The notes under the pieces: generated by a model
Databases searched by the model: none
The model's input: only the letters and a program-made list of their open reading frames with translations
Told to the model about the DNA's origin: nothing
Translations under genes and position numbers: made by a program
Part shown: one piece after another, positions 42,874 to 52,131 of the stretch
Numbering within the stretch: the stretch's first letter is position 1
Layout of the letters: each line of letters starts with the position of its first letter
Origin: an uncultured bacterium
Lineage (GTDB): Bacteria; Cyanobacteriota; Vampirovibrionia; Gastranaerophilales; Gastranaerophilaceae
Direction: 5' to 3'
DNA length: 64,000 bases
Assembly (NCBI GenBank): GCA_949035555.1
Contig: CAROLD010000002.1
Location: forward strand, 62,001 to 126,000

Positions 42874-43833
42874 CTAATCTTGTGCGTGACCTGCTGTACC
42901 TAATACATCTCTCATTTTGTGCATAACCATTTCTTTAACAGCGGTTCTGCCTGGTCCCATGTATTCACGAGGGTCAAATTTTTCAGGATGTTCAACAAAG
43001 AATTCTCTGATTGTTGAAGTCATTGCTAGTCTCAAGTCAGTATCGATATTGATTTTTGCAACACCGTGTTGAGAAGCATATTTAAGCATATCTTCAGGAA
43101 CACCTTGAGCGTTAGGAAGATTGCCACCGAATTTATTACATTTAGCAACAAATTCAGCAGGAACTGATGAAGAACCGTGAAGAACGATTGGATAATCACC
43201 GAAACCTGCTTCTTTCAATGCGTCTTTAATTTCTTTCAATCTGTCGAAGTCTAATTTAGCTTCACCGGCGAATTTGTAAGCACCATGAGAAGTGCCGATA
43301 GCGATTGCTAATGAATCACATCCTGTTTGTTTTACGAATTCAACAGCTTCTTTAACGTTAGTGTATTTAGCATCTTTAGCATCAACATTAACATCGTCTT
43401 CAATACCTGCTAATTTACCTAATTCAGCTTCAACAGAAACTCCTCTTTCGTGAGCATATTCAACAACTTTTTTAGTTAAAGCAACGTTTTCTTCGAACGG
43501 GAATCTTGAACCGTCAATCATAACAGATGAGAAACCGCCGTCAATACAAGCTTTACAAATTTCGAAATCTGCACCGTGGTCTAAGTGTAATGCGATAGGT
43601 ACAGTTGTTGTAGCCAATGCAGCTTCAACTAATTTTAGCAAATAAGTTTGGTTAGCATATTTTCTGGCACCGGCAGAAACCTGTAAAATGATTGGAGATT
43701 GTGTTTCTTCAGCAGCTTCTGCAATACCTTGTAAAATTTCCATGTTGTTTACGTTGTAAGCACCAATAGCGTATCCGCCTGCTAATGCTTTTTTGAACAT
43801 TTCGTTTGTTCCAACTAATTTTCTTTCACTCAT
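42874..43833 (-). CDS. fba: Fructose-bisphosphate aldolase, class II
   Basis: 319 residues. AIGAYNVNNMEILQGI, zinc-binding LHLDHGADFE (His after Asp), VSVEAELGKLAG, IAIGTSHGAYK and VLHGSSSVP are class II aldolase signatures. It splits fructose-1,6-bisphosphate in glycolysis. AAGGAG precedes the start. The gene is single, flanked by its own terminator. Confidence 0.95.
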   Translation of the reverse strand: MSERKLVGTNEMFKKALAGGYAIGAYNVNNMEILQGIAEAAEETQSPIILQVSAGARKYANQTYLLKLVEAALATTTVPIALHLDHGADFEICKACIDGGFSSVMIDGSRFPFEENVALTKKVVEYAHERGVSVEAELGKLAGIEDDVNVDAKDAKYTNVKEAVEFVKQTGCDSLAIAIGTSHGAYKFAGEAKLDFDRLKEIKDALKEAGFGDYPIVLHGSSSVPAEFVAKCNKFGGNLPNAQGVPEDMLKYASQHGVAKINIDTDLRLAMTSTIREFFVEHPEKFDPREYMGPGRTAVKEMVMHKMRDVLGTAGHAQD

Positions 43834-43973
43834 TTGAGTTCTCCTTCTTTATTGTATAAAATTTACACACATGTAATCTATAACAAACATAACTTTTATT
43901 CAAGTTTATTCAGGTCAGCACAATATGTAAAACTTTTATAGTATAATAATTTTTGTAACCAGAGGGATTGTAT

Positions 43974-45692
43974 ATGGAATTAAGAAACAATATAAATAAA
44001 TTTTTGAAAAATATAAAAACTTTTGCACAAAAGCATTCGGAATTTTTGACTATCATTGGACTTGCTATACTTTTTTACTTTATATTTTTTCACGGAATAG
44101 GTACATACGCACTTATGGATGTTGATGAAACCAGATATGTTGCAATGGCAAGAGATATGTTTCAATCAAAAAATTTCCTTACCTTATATTTAAACGGAGA
44201 ATACTTTTTTGAAAAACCGCCGTTGTATTTTTGGCAGGAATGTTTATCATTTGCGCTTTGGGGTGGGAAAGTTAATGAATTTACCGCAAGATTTCCTGTA
44301 GCATTATTAGGATTTATATTTTCATTCGTTGTTTATTTTGTTTCAAAACACTGGGTGAACAGAAGATTCGGAGTATTCACATCTTTAATTCTGGCAACTT
44401 CATTAGAATTCATAATGCTTGCAAAATATGCTATTCTGGATATTGTTCTGACATTTTATATTGGGTTAGCTCTGGTTTCTTATTTCGCGGTTTATTTTTG
44501 TCATGAAAATCATAAAAAATATTACTGGTGGGCATTTTATTTATTTACCGGATTAGCGGTAATGGCAAAAGGGATTCCCGGAATGGCAATACCATTTGGA
44601 ACAGTATTTTTTACTGCAATTATGGCAAAACAGTTCAAAAACATTTTCAAACCAATATATTTAATACCGGGACTAATTTTATTTTCCTTAATAGTCTTAC
44701 CTTGGCACATTATTATGCTGAAACTTCACAACCCTCTTTTTTGGGATGAGTATATAGTAAAGCACCATCTTCACAGATTTTTAAATACACCGCATAATGA
44801 AATCGGCAGAAAACAGCCTTTCTATTATTATTTTGTAGTTGTTTTATGGGGATTTATTCCTTGGATTTTCTCAATGATTGCTGTCGGTATAGAAAAAATC
44901 AAAAATTGGGGAGAATATCATTATATTGAAAAATTTAAAAATTTTGACTTTAATTCGCTGGATAATATCCACAAAATGATAGCTTTATCATGGGTTACAG
45001 CACTTTGGATAATGTTATTTTTCTCAATGTCAACAACAAAACTTGCAACATATATTCTGCCTGTATATTTTCCGCTGGCTGTTATAACAGGATTGATGTG
45101 GAAGGATTATGTTGAAAAGAAAAAACATGAAAAACCAATAAATATTTCTGTTCAAATTTTCGGCTGGTTCTGTACAATTGCTGGGATTGCTGCAATATTC
45201 ACACAATTCTATCTCCCTGTACAAATAGAAGATGACATCGCAGAAGTCAAATGGTTCAGTCTTATTTGCCTGCTGGTTTTTGGTATGGGAACATTATTAT
45301 TTGTAAAATATAAAAAATATATTGGCGTATTTGTTTTTTATGTACTGTTTATGACTGTGGTTTCAGCATTTGCAACAGAAGAATTTTTTGAAGTCGACTA
45401 CAGATTTGGACAGCAGGATTTAATAGAATTTGCACAATACGCAAAAGAAAAAGATTATACAATTTCATCTTTCGGAATGGATAGAAAATATTCTTTGCTC
45501 TATTACAATGATGAAATAGTGGATTACAATACAGATAAAAAAATCAATATTCAAACTGTTGAAGAGGATTTAAAAAAGAAAAATAATATTATTATTATAA
45601 AAAATAAACAGATGTATATTATTAGAGGAAAGCTGGACTATAAAGTCATAAAAACCGGCAGACGTTATACAATGATAATGGGCACAAATTAA
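43974..45692 (+). CDS. GT39/ArnT-like membrane glycosyltransferase
   Basis: About 572 residues with some twelve membrane helices. The first periplasmic loop has MDVDETRYVAMARDM with the catalytic Asp-Glu pair, followed by YFFEKPPLYFW, as in ArnT (4-amino-arabinose transferase to lipid A) and protein mannosyltransferases. Such enzymes use polyprenyl-phosphate sugars. The sugar and acceptor here are unknown. ATG 43974 is preceded by AGAGGG; a TATAAT lies at 43942. The following YkgJ-type gene is 14 bases away. Confidence 0.85.
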   Translation: MELRNNINKFLKNIKTFAQKHSEFLTIIGLAILFYFIFFHGIGTYALMDVDETRYVAMARDMFQSKNFLTLYLNGEYFFEKPPLYFWQECLSFALWGGKVNEFTARFPVALLGFIFSFVVYFVSKHWVNRRFGVFTSLILATSLEFIMLAKYAILDIVLTFYIGLALVSYFAVYFCHENHKKYYWWAFYLFTGLAVMAKGIPGMAIPFGTVFFTAIMAKQFKNIFKPIYLIPGLILFSLIVLPWHIIMLKLHNPLFWDEYIVKHHLHRFLNTPHNEIGRKQPFYYYFVVVLWGFIPWIFSMIAVGIEKIKNWGEYHYIEKFKNFDFNSLDNIHKMIALSWVTALWIMLFFSMSTTKLATYILPVYFPLAVITGLMWKDYVEKKKHEKPINISVQIFGWFCTIAGIAAIFTQFYLPVQIEDDIAEVKWFSLICLLVFGMGTLLFVKYKKYIGVFVFYVLFMTVVSAFATEEFFEVDYRFGQQDLIEFAQYAKEKDYTISSFGMDRKYSLLYYNDEIVDYNTDKKINIQTVEEDLKKKNNIIIIKNKQMYIIRGKLDYKVIKTGRRYTMIMGTN

Positions 45693-45706
45693 GCGAGGTA
45701 AAATTT

Positions 45707-46273
45707 ATGTTTAGAAGGTATGAAAAATTTTTAAAAGATTTTGATGAACTGCTTAAAGTACTTCAAAAAAGCCAAGCAGAAAATCTTAAATGTAGAAAAG
45801 GATGTTCAAAATGCTGTAAAGGCGGCGAGTTTCCTTGTTCGCAGCTGGAATTTGCATTTATCACAAAGGGATATCTCTCACTGGACGAAAAGACAAAAAT
45901 TCTTGTCCAACAAAATATAAGGAACTTACAGCTCGATAAAAAAGAATTCAAAGGAGAAAGGTTTGAACACACCTGCCCTTTTTTAATAAATGATGAGTGT
46001 ACTATATACGAATACCGCGGAATTCTCTGCCGAACATTTGGATTGTGTTATTACGATGATGAGAAAGGTTACGTAAGACTTCCTGAATGCGCAAAAGAAG
46101 GATTAAATTATTCCGAACATTTTGACAAAGAAACTGGAAATCTCAATTTTTCAAATGTTCCAAAGGTTAATCTAAGAATAGATAAGGTTTTAAACAGTGC
46201 ACTTGCAGAAGAATACTGCTTAAAACCGGGCGAAATCAGACCTATGCTGGACTGGTTCGGAGAAACTAAGTAA
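45707..46273 (+). CDS. YkgJ-family cysteine cluster protein
   Basis: 188 residues. CRKGCSKCCKGGEFPC near residue 27, CPFLINDECTIYEYRGILCR near 86 and LCYYDDE define the zinc/iron-binding cysteine cluster. It is longer than the 24.8 kb member and not closely similar outside the cysteines. It is co-transcribed with the GT39 gene, and GAGGT precedes the ATG. Function unknown; a role in modifying or supporting a metalloenzyme has been proposed for the family. Confidence 0.75.
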   Translation: MFRRYEKFLKDFDELLKVLQKSQAENLKCRKGCSKCCKGGEFPCSQLEFAFITKGYLSLDEKTKILVQQNIRNLQLDKKEFKGERFEHTCPFLINDECTIYEYRGILCRTFGLCYYDDEKGYVRLPECAKEGLNYSEHFDKETGNLNFSNVPKVNLRIDKVLNSALAEEYCLKPGEIRPMLDWFGETK

Positions 46274-46289
46274 ACATTATTCATTCAAA

Positions 46290-46325
46290 AAAAACGACCG
46301 ATAAAATATTTTATCGGTCGTTTTT
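46290..46325. terminator. Terminator, symmetric
   Basis: AAAAACGACCGATAAAAT followed by its exact complement with a T run, between convergent genes. Confidence 0.88.
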
Positions 46326-46349
46326 ACAACAAAACTTGTTTTAGAAATT

Positions 46350-46538
46350 CTATTTTACATCATCTTTAATAACAATCAAGTTATTCATAATTTTCATAGC
46401 ACAAGTAGGAAGAACAACATGTTCCAAACCGTCGGCAATGCCAATAATTTTACCGGCACCAAGAACAACTTCTTCACCTTTGTACATAAATTTGTAATCA
46501 GAATTTCTGTCTGAACGAATAGTAATTTTTTCTGCCAT
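46350..46538 (-). CDS. Small protein of 62 residues, unknown function
   Basis: A compact beta-rich protein (ITIRSDRNSDYKFMYKGEEV, VVLGAGKIIGIADGLEHVVL) with one Cys. AAGGGG lies before ATG 46538, supporting translation. I do not recognise a family. It stands between two terminated units and is probably expressed alone. Confidence 0.6.
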   Translation of the reverse strand: MAEKITIRSDRNSDYKFMYKGEEVVLGAGKIIGIADGLEHVVLPTCAMKIMNNLIVIKDDVK

Positions 46539-46608
46539 AATTTACCCCTTAACTATCGGTTACAGTAAGTTATTATACTAAATTTCAACCCAAAAATCAA
46601 TAGTATAA

Positions 46609-47850
46609 TTATAGATCAAGCATTTTAATACAGCTTGCGCGGTCAACAGTAACCTGTTTGCCGAGTTCAAGATTTTTGATAGAAACCTGATGATTTAGGA
46701 TTTCATCTTCTCCTAAAATTACAGCATATTTTGCAATTTTAGAAGCTTTTTCAAGCTGTTTTGTAAATTTTTTATTAGAAAGATCAAACTCAACCGTTAA
46801 ACCTTGATTTCGCAACTCTTCGCAGAGCATAAACGCATCAACAGGGAAGTTAGAAACTACATAGACATCTAATTTTTCAGGTTCTTTTTGAGGCAATAAA
46901 GAAATCAATCTTTCCATACCCATTGCAAAACCGACAGCAGGAGTAGGTTCACCGCCCAATTGTTCAACAAGCCTGTCGTATCTTCCGCCGCCGCAAACTG
47001 CGTTTTGCGAACCCAAATTATTTGATTTAATTTCAAAAACTGTTCTGTTGTAGTAATCCAAACCGCGGACAAGAAGTTTATTTTCTTCGTATTTTACACC
47101 GAGTTTGTTCAGATATAACTTCAATTCTGTATAATGTTCCTGACATTCTTCACAGATAAAATCAGAATGAATTACTTCTTGAATTTCAGGTTTTTCAAAG
47201 ATTTTTTTGCAATCCTCAACTTTGCAATCTAAAAGGCGAAGAGGATTTTTTTCATATCTGTTCTGACAATCTTCGCATAAATCATTAAAGTAAGGTTTCA
47301 AAACAGCTTTCAATTTATTTTTAAATTCTTCACGGCATTTAGGACAGCCAAGAGAATTTATTTCTACTGATAAATCATCAAGTCCCAAAGCTTTTAAGAA
47401 ATTAACGGCTGAAAGAATAACTTCAGCATCTGCAGTCGGTTGTTTAATACCAAACATTTCGACCCCAACTTGATGGAATTGTCTTTGGCGTCCTGCCTGC
47501 GGTCTTTCATATCGAAACATAGGACCGTGATACCAAATTTTCACCGGCGCAGATAATCTTGACATACCGTTTTCAATAAATGAACGAACAACACCTGCTG
47601 TATTTTCAGGTCTCAACGTAATTGAACGGTCACTTTTTTCAAAGGTGTACATTTCTTTATTTACAATGTCAGTTGTATCACCGACACCGCGTGAAAAAAG
47701 TTCTGTAACTTCAATTATCGGGGTTCTTAATTCTTTAAATCCATATTTAGAAAAAACTTCTTCAGCTTTTTTTTCTACAAAATGCCACATATTTATGTCT
47801 TGCGGCAGAATATCTTTTGTTCCTTTTAATACTTTAATAATCTTTGCCAT
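46609..47850 (-). CDS. hisS: Histidyl-tRNA synthetase
   Basis: 413 residues. KVLKGTKDILPQ at the start, class II motif 2 WYHGPMFRYERPQAGRQRQF, the histidine-specific RGLDYYNRTVFEI and GGGRYDRLVEQLGG motif, and a C-terminal anticodon-binding domain. An insertion carries four Cys pairs (GCPKC, CEDC, CKVEDC, CEEC). It charges tRNA-His. The frame extends to TTG 47871, but ATG 47850 fits the family start and lies six bases after a perfect promoter, so it is probably leaderless. Confidence 0.96.
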   Translation of the reverse strand: MAKIIKVLKGTKDILPQDINMWHFVEKKAEEVFSKYGFKELRTPIIEVTELFSRGVGDTTDIVNKEMYTFEKSDRSITLRPENTAGVVRSFIENGMSRLSAPVKIWYHGPMFRYERPQAGRQRQFHQVGVEMFGIKQPTADAEVILSAVNFLKALGLDDLSVEINSLGCPKCREEFKNKLKAVLKPYFNDLCEDCQNRYEKNPLRLLDCKVEDCKKIFEKPEIQEVIHSDFICEECQEHYTELKLYLNKLGVKYEENKLLVRGLDYYNRTVFEIKSNNLGSQNAVCGGGRYDRLVEQLGGEPTPAVGFAMGMERLISLLPQKEPEKLDVYVVSNFPVDAFMLCEELRNQGLTVEFDLSNKKFTKQLEKASKIAKYAVILGEDEILNHQVSIKNLELGKQVTVDRASCIKMLDL

Positions 47851-47856
47851 AAGAAA

Positions 47857-47884
47857 ATTATATGAGTTCAAGGTGGATTGTCAA
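47857..47884 (-). promoter_or_regulatory. hisS promoter, leaderless type
   Basis: TTGACA (47884-47879), 16 bases, TATAAT (47862-47857), then six bases to ATG. Both boxes are perfect consensus. This is the clearest leaderless start in the window. Confidence 0.8.
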
Positions 47885-47921
47885 ACAGGGTTGTGATATA
47901 TTGAGAAAATAAGGAGGGCTT

Positions 47922-48305
47922 ATGAAATTATTACACACAATGATTAGAGTAAAAGATATAGACGCGAGTTTAAAGTTTTACACAGAACTTTTGAACATGA
48001 AACTCGATAAAAAGAAAAGACTTGAAGATTGCTGGCTGTATTTTCTTAATGATGAAGACGGCACAAACCAGCTTGAATTAACTTACAATGATGAAACTCC
48101 GTCTAAAGGTTACGATTTAGGAACTGCCTTCGGGCATTTTGCATTTTCGGTTGAATCGCTTGATGAATTTACTGAAAAATTACATTCTCTGGGATACGAA
48201 TATTTGTATGAACCGTTTGATCTAAACGGTAAAGGTACAAAAATTGCGTTTGTAAAAGACCCTGACGGATATGAAATAGAACTTATTGAAAAAGTTGTAT
48301 GGTAA
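47922..48305 (+). CDS. gloA: Lactoylglutathione lyase (glyoxalase I)-like
   Basis: 127 residues, one VOC-fold protein. KLLHTMIRVKDIDASLKFYT, LELTYN, GTAFGHFAFSVESLDEF and DPDGYEIELIEK match GloA; metal ligands His5, Glu, His and Glu are in place. It isomerises the methylglyoxal-thiol adduct. AGGAGG precedes the ATG. Divergent from hisS. Confidence 0.9.
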   Translation: MKLLHTMIRVKDIDASLKFYTELLNMKLDKKKRLEDCWLYFLNDEDGTNQLELTYNDETPSKGYDLGTAFGHFAFSVESLDEFTEKLHSLGYEYLYEPFDLNGKGTKIAFVKDPDGYEIELIEKVVW

Positions 48306-48311
48306 AAAAAA

Positions 48312-48338
48312 GGGCGGTTTCAATTCTTGAAACCGCCC
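48312..48338. terminator. Bidirectional terminator
   Basis: GGGCGGTTTCAA pairs with TTGAAACCGCCC (loop TTC) between convergent gloA and plsY, with A and T runs outside. Confidence 0.88.
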
Positions 48339-48347
48339 CTTTTTATC

Positions 48348-48971
48348 TTATTGTCTTACTTTATTTTCTGTACCTTCTTTGAGGCGTTTAATATTTTCTC
48401 TGTGAAGATAAATAACATAAATTGCCGCGATTAGAGCATAAATAATATAAGCAATCGGCGCGTTCAGGAACCACATAATAAGCGGAGCTAACGCCAGCGC
48501 AACAATTGAACCGAGTGAAACGTATTTAGAAACCCAGGTTACGATACCCCAGACAGCGGCAATAACCAAACCTGCCTGCCAATCAAGCGCCATAAGAGTT
48601 CCAACGCCTGACGCAACAGATTTCCCGCCGGTGAAATTCAAGAATACTGACTTGCTGTGTCCTAAAATTACACAAACTGCCGCTACAACAGGCAATATTC
48701 CCAAATCATAAAATGAATTTGCAAAATGTGCAGCTAATACGACAGGTAATGCGCCTTTTAATGCATCCAAAAGCATTACGATAAAGAACCATTTTTTACC
48801 CATTACACGTTTAACATTGGTTGCACCGGTTGAGCCTGAACCAATTGTTCTGATATCCTGCCCTGTAAATAATTTTACAATAATATAACCTGTCGGAATC
48901 GAGCCAATCAGGTATGACACCGCAATAACAAGGGCGAATTCTCTAAGAATTTCACTATAATCCATTACCAT
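48348..48971 (-). CDS. plsY: Acyl-phosphate:glycerol-3-phosphate acyltransferase PlsY
   Basis: 207 residues, about five membrane helices. SYLIGSIPTGYIIVK, RTIGSGSTGATNVKRVMG and FTGGKSVASGVGTLMAL are the three PlsY motifs. It makes lysophosphatidate from acyl-phosphate and glycerol-3-phosphate in the inner membrane. The start ATG 48971 or 48965 follows GGAGAA. Confidence 0.95.
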   Translation of the reverse strand: MVMDYSEILREFALVIAVSYLIGSIPTGYIIVKLFTGQDIRTIGSGSTGATNVKRVMGKKWFFIVMLLDALKGALPVVLAAHFANSFYDLGILPVVAAVCVILGHSKSVFLNFTGGKSVASGVGTLMALDWQAGLVIAAVWGIVTWVSKYVSLGSIVALALAPLIMWFLNAPIAYIIYALIAAIYVIYLHRENIKRLKEGTENKVRQ

Positions 48972-49031
48972 TATTCTTCTCCATTACTTCTTACAGTCGA
49001 AATTATAACAGGATAAAAAAATATTAGCAAA

Positions 49032-49934
49032 TTATTGCAAAATCATTTTGAAACACAAATTTTCCGCAACTGTTTGGATATTCATAGCAGGAGTAAGTGA
49101 AATCTGGCGTTTTGCATCTTCAATATGCTTAATATCCGCAGTAAGTTTGTAAAATAAATGTTTATTTTGCGGATTTGATTTGACGGTTGCGAGCATGTAA
49201 TTTTGCATTTGCGAAAGGATTGTCATAGCATCATTTTCACTTATCAAACTCATCAATTTTGCTTCAAACTCCAAAACATTATTCCTGTCGGTTGTCCAAT
49301 AATTTGCAATAAAACTTTCCACAATTTCATAATTTTGCGCCTCTTGAACCGTTGCAGGCACAAAGAAAGACTGCGCACGAGATACAACCGTTGAAATTAT
49401 ATCTGAACGGTCTTTTGTTAAAAATATAAAAGTTGTATTTTGAGGAGGTTCTTCAAAGGTTTTTAAAAGCGCATTTGAGGTAGCTTCAGGAAAATTAATT
49501 TGATTTAGCGGAAACAGATTTCCATCTTCATCTCTGTCACAGAAAATATAAACCCTGTGATAATCGCTGGAGACCGCAAGTTCTGAGATAATTGCTTTTG
49601 CCTGTTCAATATTTATATTTTTTTTACCTTTTGTTTCACCGTCTTCTGATGATTTTTCACTTTCTTTAAAGTCCAGTCTTGTATAAATTTTTACGGCAGG
49701 ATGAGTTTGTTCTCTAACCCATCGGCAGTTTAAGCATTCGCAATTCTCGGCACCGCCTTCCGTGCAGTTTAAAATTCGTGCAATATCAAGCGCCAGTTCA
49801 CATTGTGATTGAATGTCAGGTCCCCAGAAAAGCAGGCAGTGGCTGAGATTTTTGTCTGCATCATTTATGCCGCTATTGAAATATTTCAACAATTCAGGAT
49901 ACTTTTGGGAAATTTCATTATTGTAATATTGCAT
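49032..49934 (-). CDS. holB: DNA polymerase III delta-prime subunit-like (HolB)
   Basis: 300 residues. AAA+ clamp-loader fold: HCLLFWGPDIQSQCE in place of a strict P-loop (as in delta-prime), CTEGGAENCECLNC zinc module, NALLKTFEEPPQNTTFIF with the sensor region and SRAQSFFVP. It is part of the clamp loader. ATG 49934 has AAGGAG upstream and lies inside the last codons of holA (17-base overlap). Longer frames to 49994 are not needed. Confidence 0.9.
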   Translation of the reverse strand: MQYYNNEISQKYPELLKYFNSGINDADKNLSHCLLFWGPDIQSQCELALDIARILNCTEGGAENCECLNCRWVREQTHPAVKIYTRLDFKESEKSSEDGETKGKKNINIEQAKAIISELAVSSDYHRVYIFCDRDEDGNLFPLNQINFPEATSNALLKTFEEPPQNTTFIFLTKDRSDIISTVVSRAQSFFVPATVQEAQNYEIVESFIANYWTTDRNNVLEFEAKLMSLISENDAMTILSQMQNYMLATVKSNPQNKHLFYKLTADIKHIEDAKRQISLTPAMNIQTVAENLCFKMILQ

Positions 49935-50889
49935 ATTCAATCTCCTTATCAATATCCATATTTGCCTGTCCTGACTTAATCCTATATTCTGCATCCGTCA
50001 AATTTTGTTTAAGTTTCACAAGATTTTTCAGCGAAACATTTTTTAATTTCTGAATTTCAAGTTTCACACGATAAGGGTGCATATTAATAATCTTTGCAAT
50101 CTCATCCGCTGAATGCTTTGCCGCATAAGCTTTTATCTGAATTCTGCCGTGAATAAGCGTGTGCAAAACAGAAAGAATTTCGAGCGGATGTTTTTTTGTC
50201 AAAAGTTTTTGATACTCAACAAGCGCTTTTGAGGTATCACCGCCAATTAAATAATCCGCAAACACGAATAAATCCTCGTTTGTTACACAAATTTCTTTTA
50301 TCATGTCTTTTGTAACAGGATTTTTTCCTGCATAAATCTTTAATTTTTCAAGCTCGGAATCAAGCATTCTCAAGTTTGCGCCAACCTGTAAAAGTATAGC
50401 CGATGCCACTTCATCGGTTATTTTCAAATCCTTGGTTTTGCCCTGCTGTTTAATCCAGCTTTCCAGTTCTGCTGTTTTGTATGACGGAATTTGATTGAAT
50501 TCCTGCGCATGATATTTGGACAGAGTTTTAAATAATTTTTTACGTTTGTCGATTTTTTTCTGGCTGTCAGGCGGAATTTGAGCAACAAAAATAACATCTA
50601 CATTTTCGCCGGAATTGTCCAGTGCTTCTGTAAGCTGTTTAATCTGCTTATCGTCAAAAGCCTTGTCTTCCGAAGTTTTTCCGCTCAAATAATTAAGACA
50701 ATTAATCTCAATAAGCATATTGCCAAACATCATTGGCTGAGATTTCACCGCCGCCATCAGGTCGGGGAATTTGGGATTATTAAAATATTTGTAGCTCATT
50801 TCGGCAAAATCTTTATCCAGTTTTGCCCTGAACTCCTTGATTTTGTTCGAAATATTAAATTCTTCATCCCCGTAGAAAAAATAAATCAT
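49918..50889 (-). CDS. holA: DNA polymerase III delta subunit (HolA)
   Basis: 323 residues. IYFFYGDEEFNISNKIKEFR at the start, LESWIKQQGKTKDLKITDEV in the middle and LLTKKHPLEILSVLHTLIHG identify the delta subunit, which opens the beta clamp. It is co-transcribed with holB, an unusual direct pairing. The ATG has no Shine-Dalgarno but sits six bases after TAAAAT, so the message is probably leaderless. Confidence 0.9.
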   Translation of the reverse strand: MIYFFYGDEEFNISNKIKEFRAKLDKDFAEMSYKYFNNPKFPDLMAAVKSQPMMFGNMLIEINCLNYLSGKTSEDKAFDDKQIKQLTEALDNSGENVDVIFVAQIPPDSQKKIDKRKKLFKTLSKYHAQEFNQIPSYKTAELESWIKQQGKTKDLKITDEVASAILLQVGANLRMLDSELEKLKIYAGKNPVTKDMIKEICVTNEDLFVFADYLIGGDTSKALVEYQKLLTKKHPLEILSVLHTLIHGRIQIKAYAAKHSADEIAKIINMHPYRVKLEIQKLKNVSLKNLVKLKQNLTDAEYRIKSGQANMDIDKEIEYAILQ

Positions 50890-50895
50890 ATTAAT

Positions 50896-50924
50896 ATTTT
50901 AAAGAAAAATATCTCTAATGTAAA
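50896..50924 (-). promoter_or_regulatory. holA promoter, leaderless type
   Basis: TTTACA (50924-50919), 17 bases, TAAAAT (50901-50896), six bases to the ATG. Confidence 0.6.
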
Positions 50925-51045
50925 TTATTATAAAAAAATTTGTAAAGTATTAAAGATTTTTCTAAAAACTGCCGAAGAATATTTTGTAAAAAGAAGAGTT
51001 TTTATTAAACAAATTTTGTGCTAAAGTAACTGTAAGAGGAGCTTT

Positions 51046-51699
51046 ATGGTTGAAAATTTAGAAGATATGTCTTTTGATATTCCTGACGGTGTGCTTGATG
51101 AAATTCAGCAAAATATTGAGCAGATAATACGCACATTTGACATTCCGGAAGAGAATAAACTTGAAGTGATTAAACAAATCAATTTTATGTATTCCAGAAC
51201 AAAATATTTATCCCAAACCGATGAATTGACAGGGCTTTCAAACAGAAGATGTTTTGACAGCACATATGAAAAAGAATTTTTGCGCGCACAGCGCTATAAA
51301 AACAAATTAACTCTTGTAATGTTTGACATTGACTATTTTAAAACAGTAAACGACACCTACGGACACCCTTGCGGGGATTATATTCTGAAATCTGTTTCAA
51401 ACGCGGCGCTCCAAACATTCAGAAAAACAGACACAGTTTTCCGTTACGGCGGGGAAGAATTTGTCGTAATCCTTACAGAAACAGACATTGAGCAATCCGT
51501 TATACCTCTGGAGAGATTTAGAAAAACAGTAGAAACTCTTGCGCTTGAATATCAGGGGCGGGAAGTAAATATAACCGTCAGTATTGGAGCATGCCAGCTC
51601 ACAGACGATATACATTCAAAAGAAGAACTTCTTGAAAAAGCCGACAATGCGTTGTATGAAGCAAAAAACAACGGTAGAAACAGAGTTATTTTAAGATAG
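51046..51699 (+). CDS. Diguanylate cyclase (GGDEF protein)
   Basis: 217 residues. About 55 residues of helical N-terminal sequence precede a GGDEF domain: DELTGLSNRRCFD, VMFDIDYFKTVNDTYGHPCG and FRYGGEEFVVIL with the GGEEF active site. RKTD five residues before GGEEF is an RxxD inhibitory site. It makes cyclic di-GMP from two GTP. No membrane or sensor domain is seen, so it is cytosolic and probably regulated by dimerisation or partner binding. AGAGGAG precedes the ATG. Confidence 0.92.
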   Translation: MVENLEDMSFDIPDGVLDEIQQNIEQIIRTFDIPEENKLEVIKQINFMYSRTKYLSQTDELTGLSNRRCFDSTYEKEFLRAQRYKNKLTLVMFDIDYFKTVNDTYGHPCGDYILKSVSNAALQTFRKTDTVFRYGGEEFVVILTETDIEQSVIPLERFRKTVETLALEYQGREVNITVSIGACQLTDDIHSKEELLEKADNALYEAKNNGRNRVILR

Positions 51700-51703
51700 A
51701 AAG

Positions 51704-51925
51704 TTAGTCCTTTTCGACAAATTCTATATCAAAGTTTAAAATTTCAGCAATAATCAATACTTGATTATATGGAATTGTTCCGCGTGCAAGTTTGTGTGAC
51801 AAATTATTAGCTGTACATTTCTTACCTGTTTTTTCAGACAGAAGTTCAGCCAGTCTTTTAAGTGTCATTCGTCTTTGCGCTAATAGTGATTTAATTTGTT
51901 CTTGTGCTTGTAGTTTCATAGTCAT
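51704..51925 (-). CDS. Small XRE-like helix-turn-helix protein, paralogue of the 5.8 kb protein
   Basis: 73 residues. MTLKRLAELLSEKTGKKCTA and NLSHKLARGTIPYNQVLIIA make the helix-turn-helix. It is a relative of the 71-residue protein at 5814 with the same length and layout. It starts inside the end of the ribbon-helix-helix gene (35-base overlap), so the two are co-translated. Probably a repressor of this small locus. Confidence 0.65.
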   Translation of the reverse strand: MTMKLQAQEQIKSLLAQRRMTLKRLAELLSEKTGKKCTANNLSHKLARGTIPYNQVLIIAEILNFDIEFVEKD

Positions 51926-52061
51926 TTACATAATCCGTAATAAGCTTTGATGCTAAATTACTTGCTGAGCGTTGTTCCTGTTGTGCAATATTTTTAAATT
52001 TCTCAAATACTTCTTTTTCAATAATTACAACAAATCTGTGCTTTTCTTCTTTAATTGTCAT
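51891..52061 (-). CDS. Ribbon-helix-helix (Arc/CopG-like) small protein
   Basis: 56 residues. Reading the minus strand from ATG 52061 (AAAAGG six bases before it) gives MTIKEEKHRFVVIIEKEV followed by FEKFKNIAQQEQRSASNLA and SKLITDYVNDYE. The alternation RFVVIIE as a beta strand, then two helices, is the RHH pattern of antitoxins and plasmid repressors. It overlaps the HTH gene. With the inverted repeat in front it is probably an autoregulator. No toxin is evident. Confidence 0.65.
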   Translation of the reverse strand: MTIKEEKHRFVVIIEKEVFEKFKNIAQQEQRSASNLASKLITDYVNDYETTSTRTN

Positions 52062-52131
52062 TACAAACCTTTTCCAATATATTTATAAACTTATGTAAAT
52101 AATATAATATTGTAGTATTGATTTCAATTGC

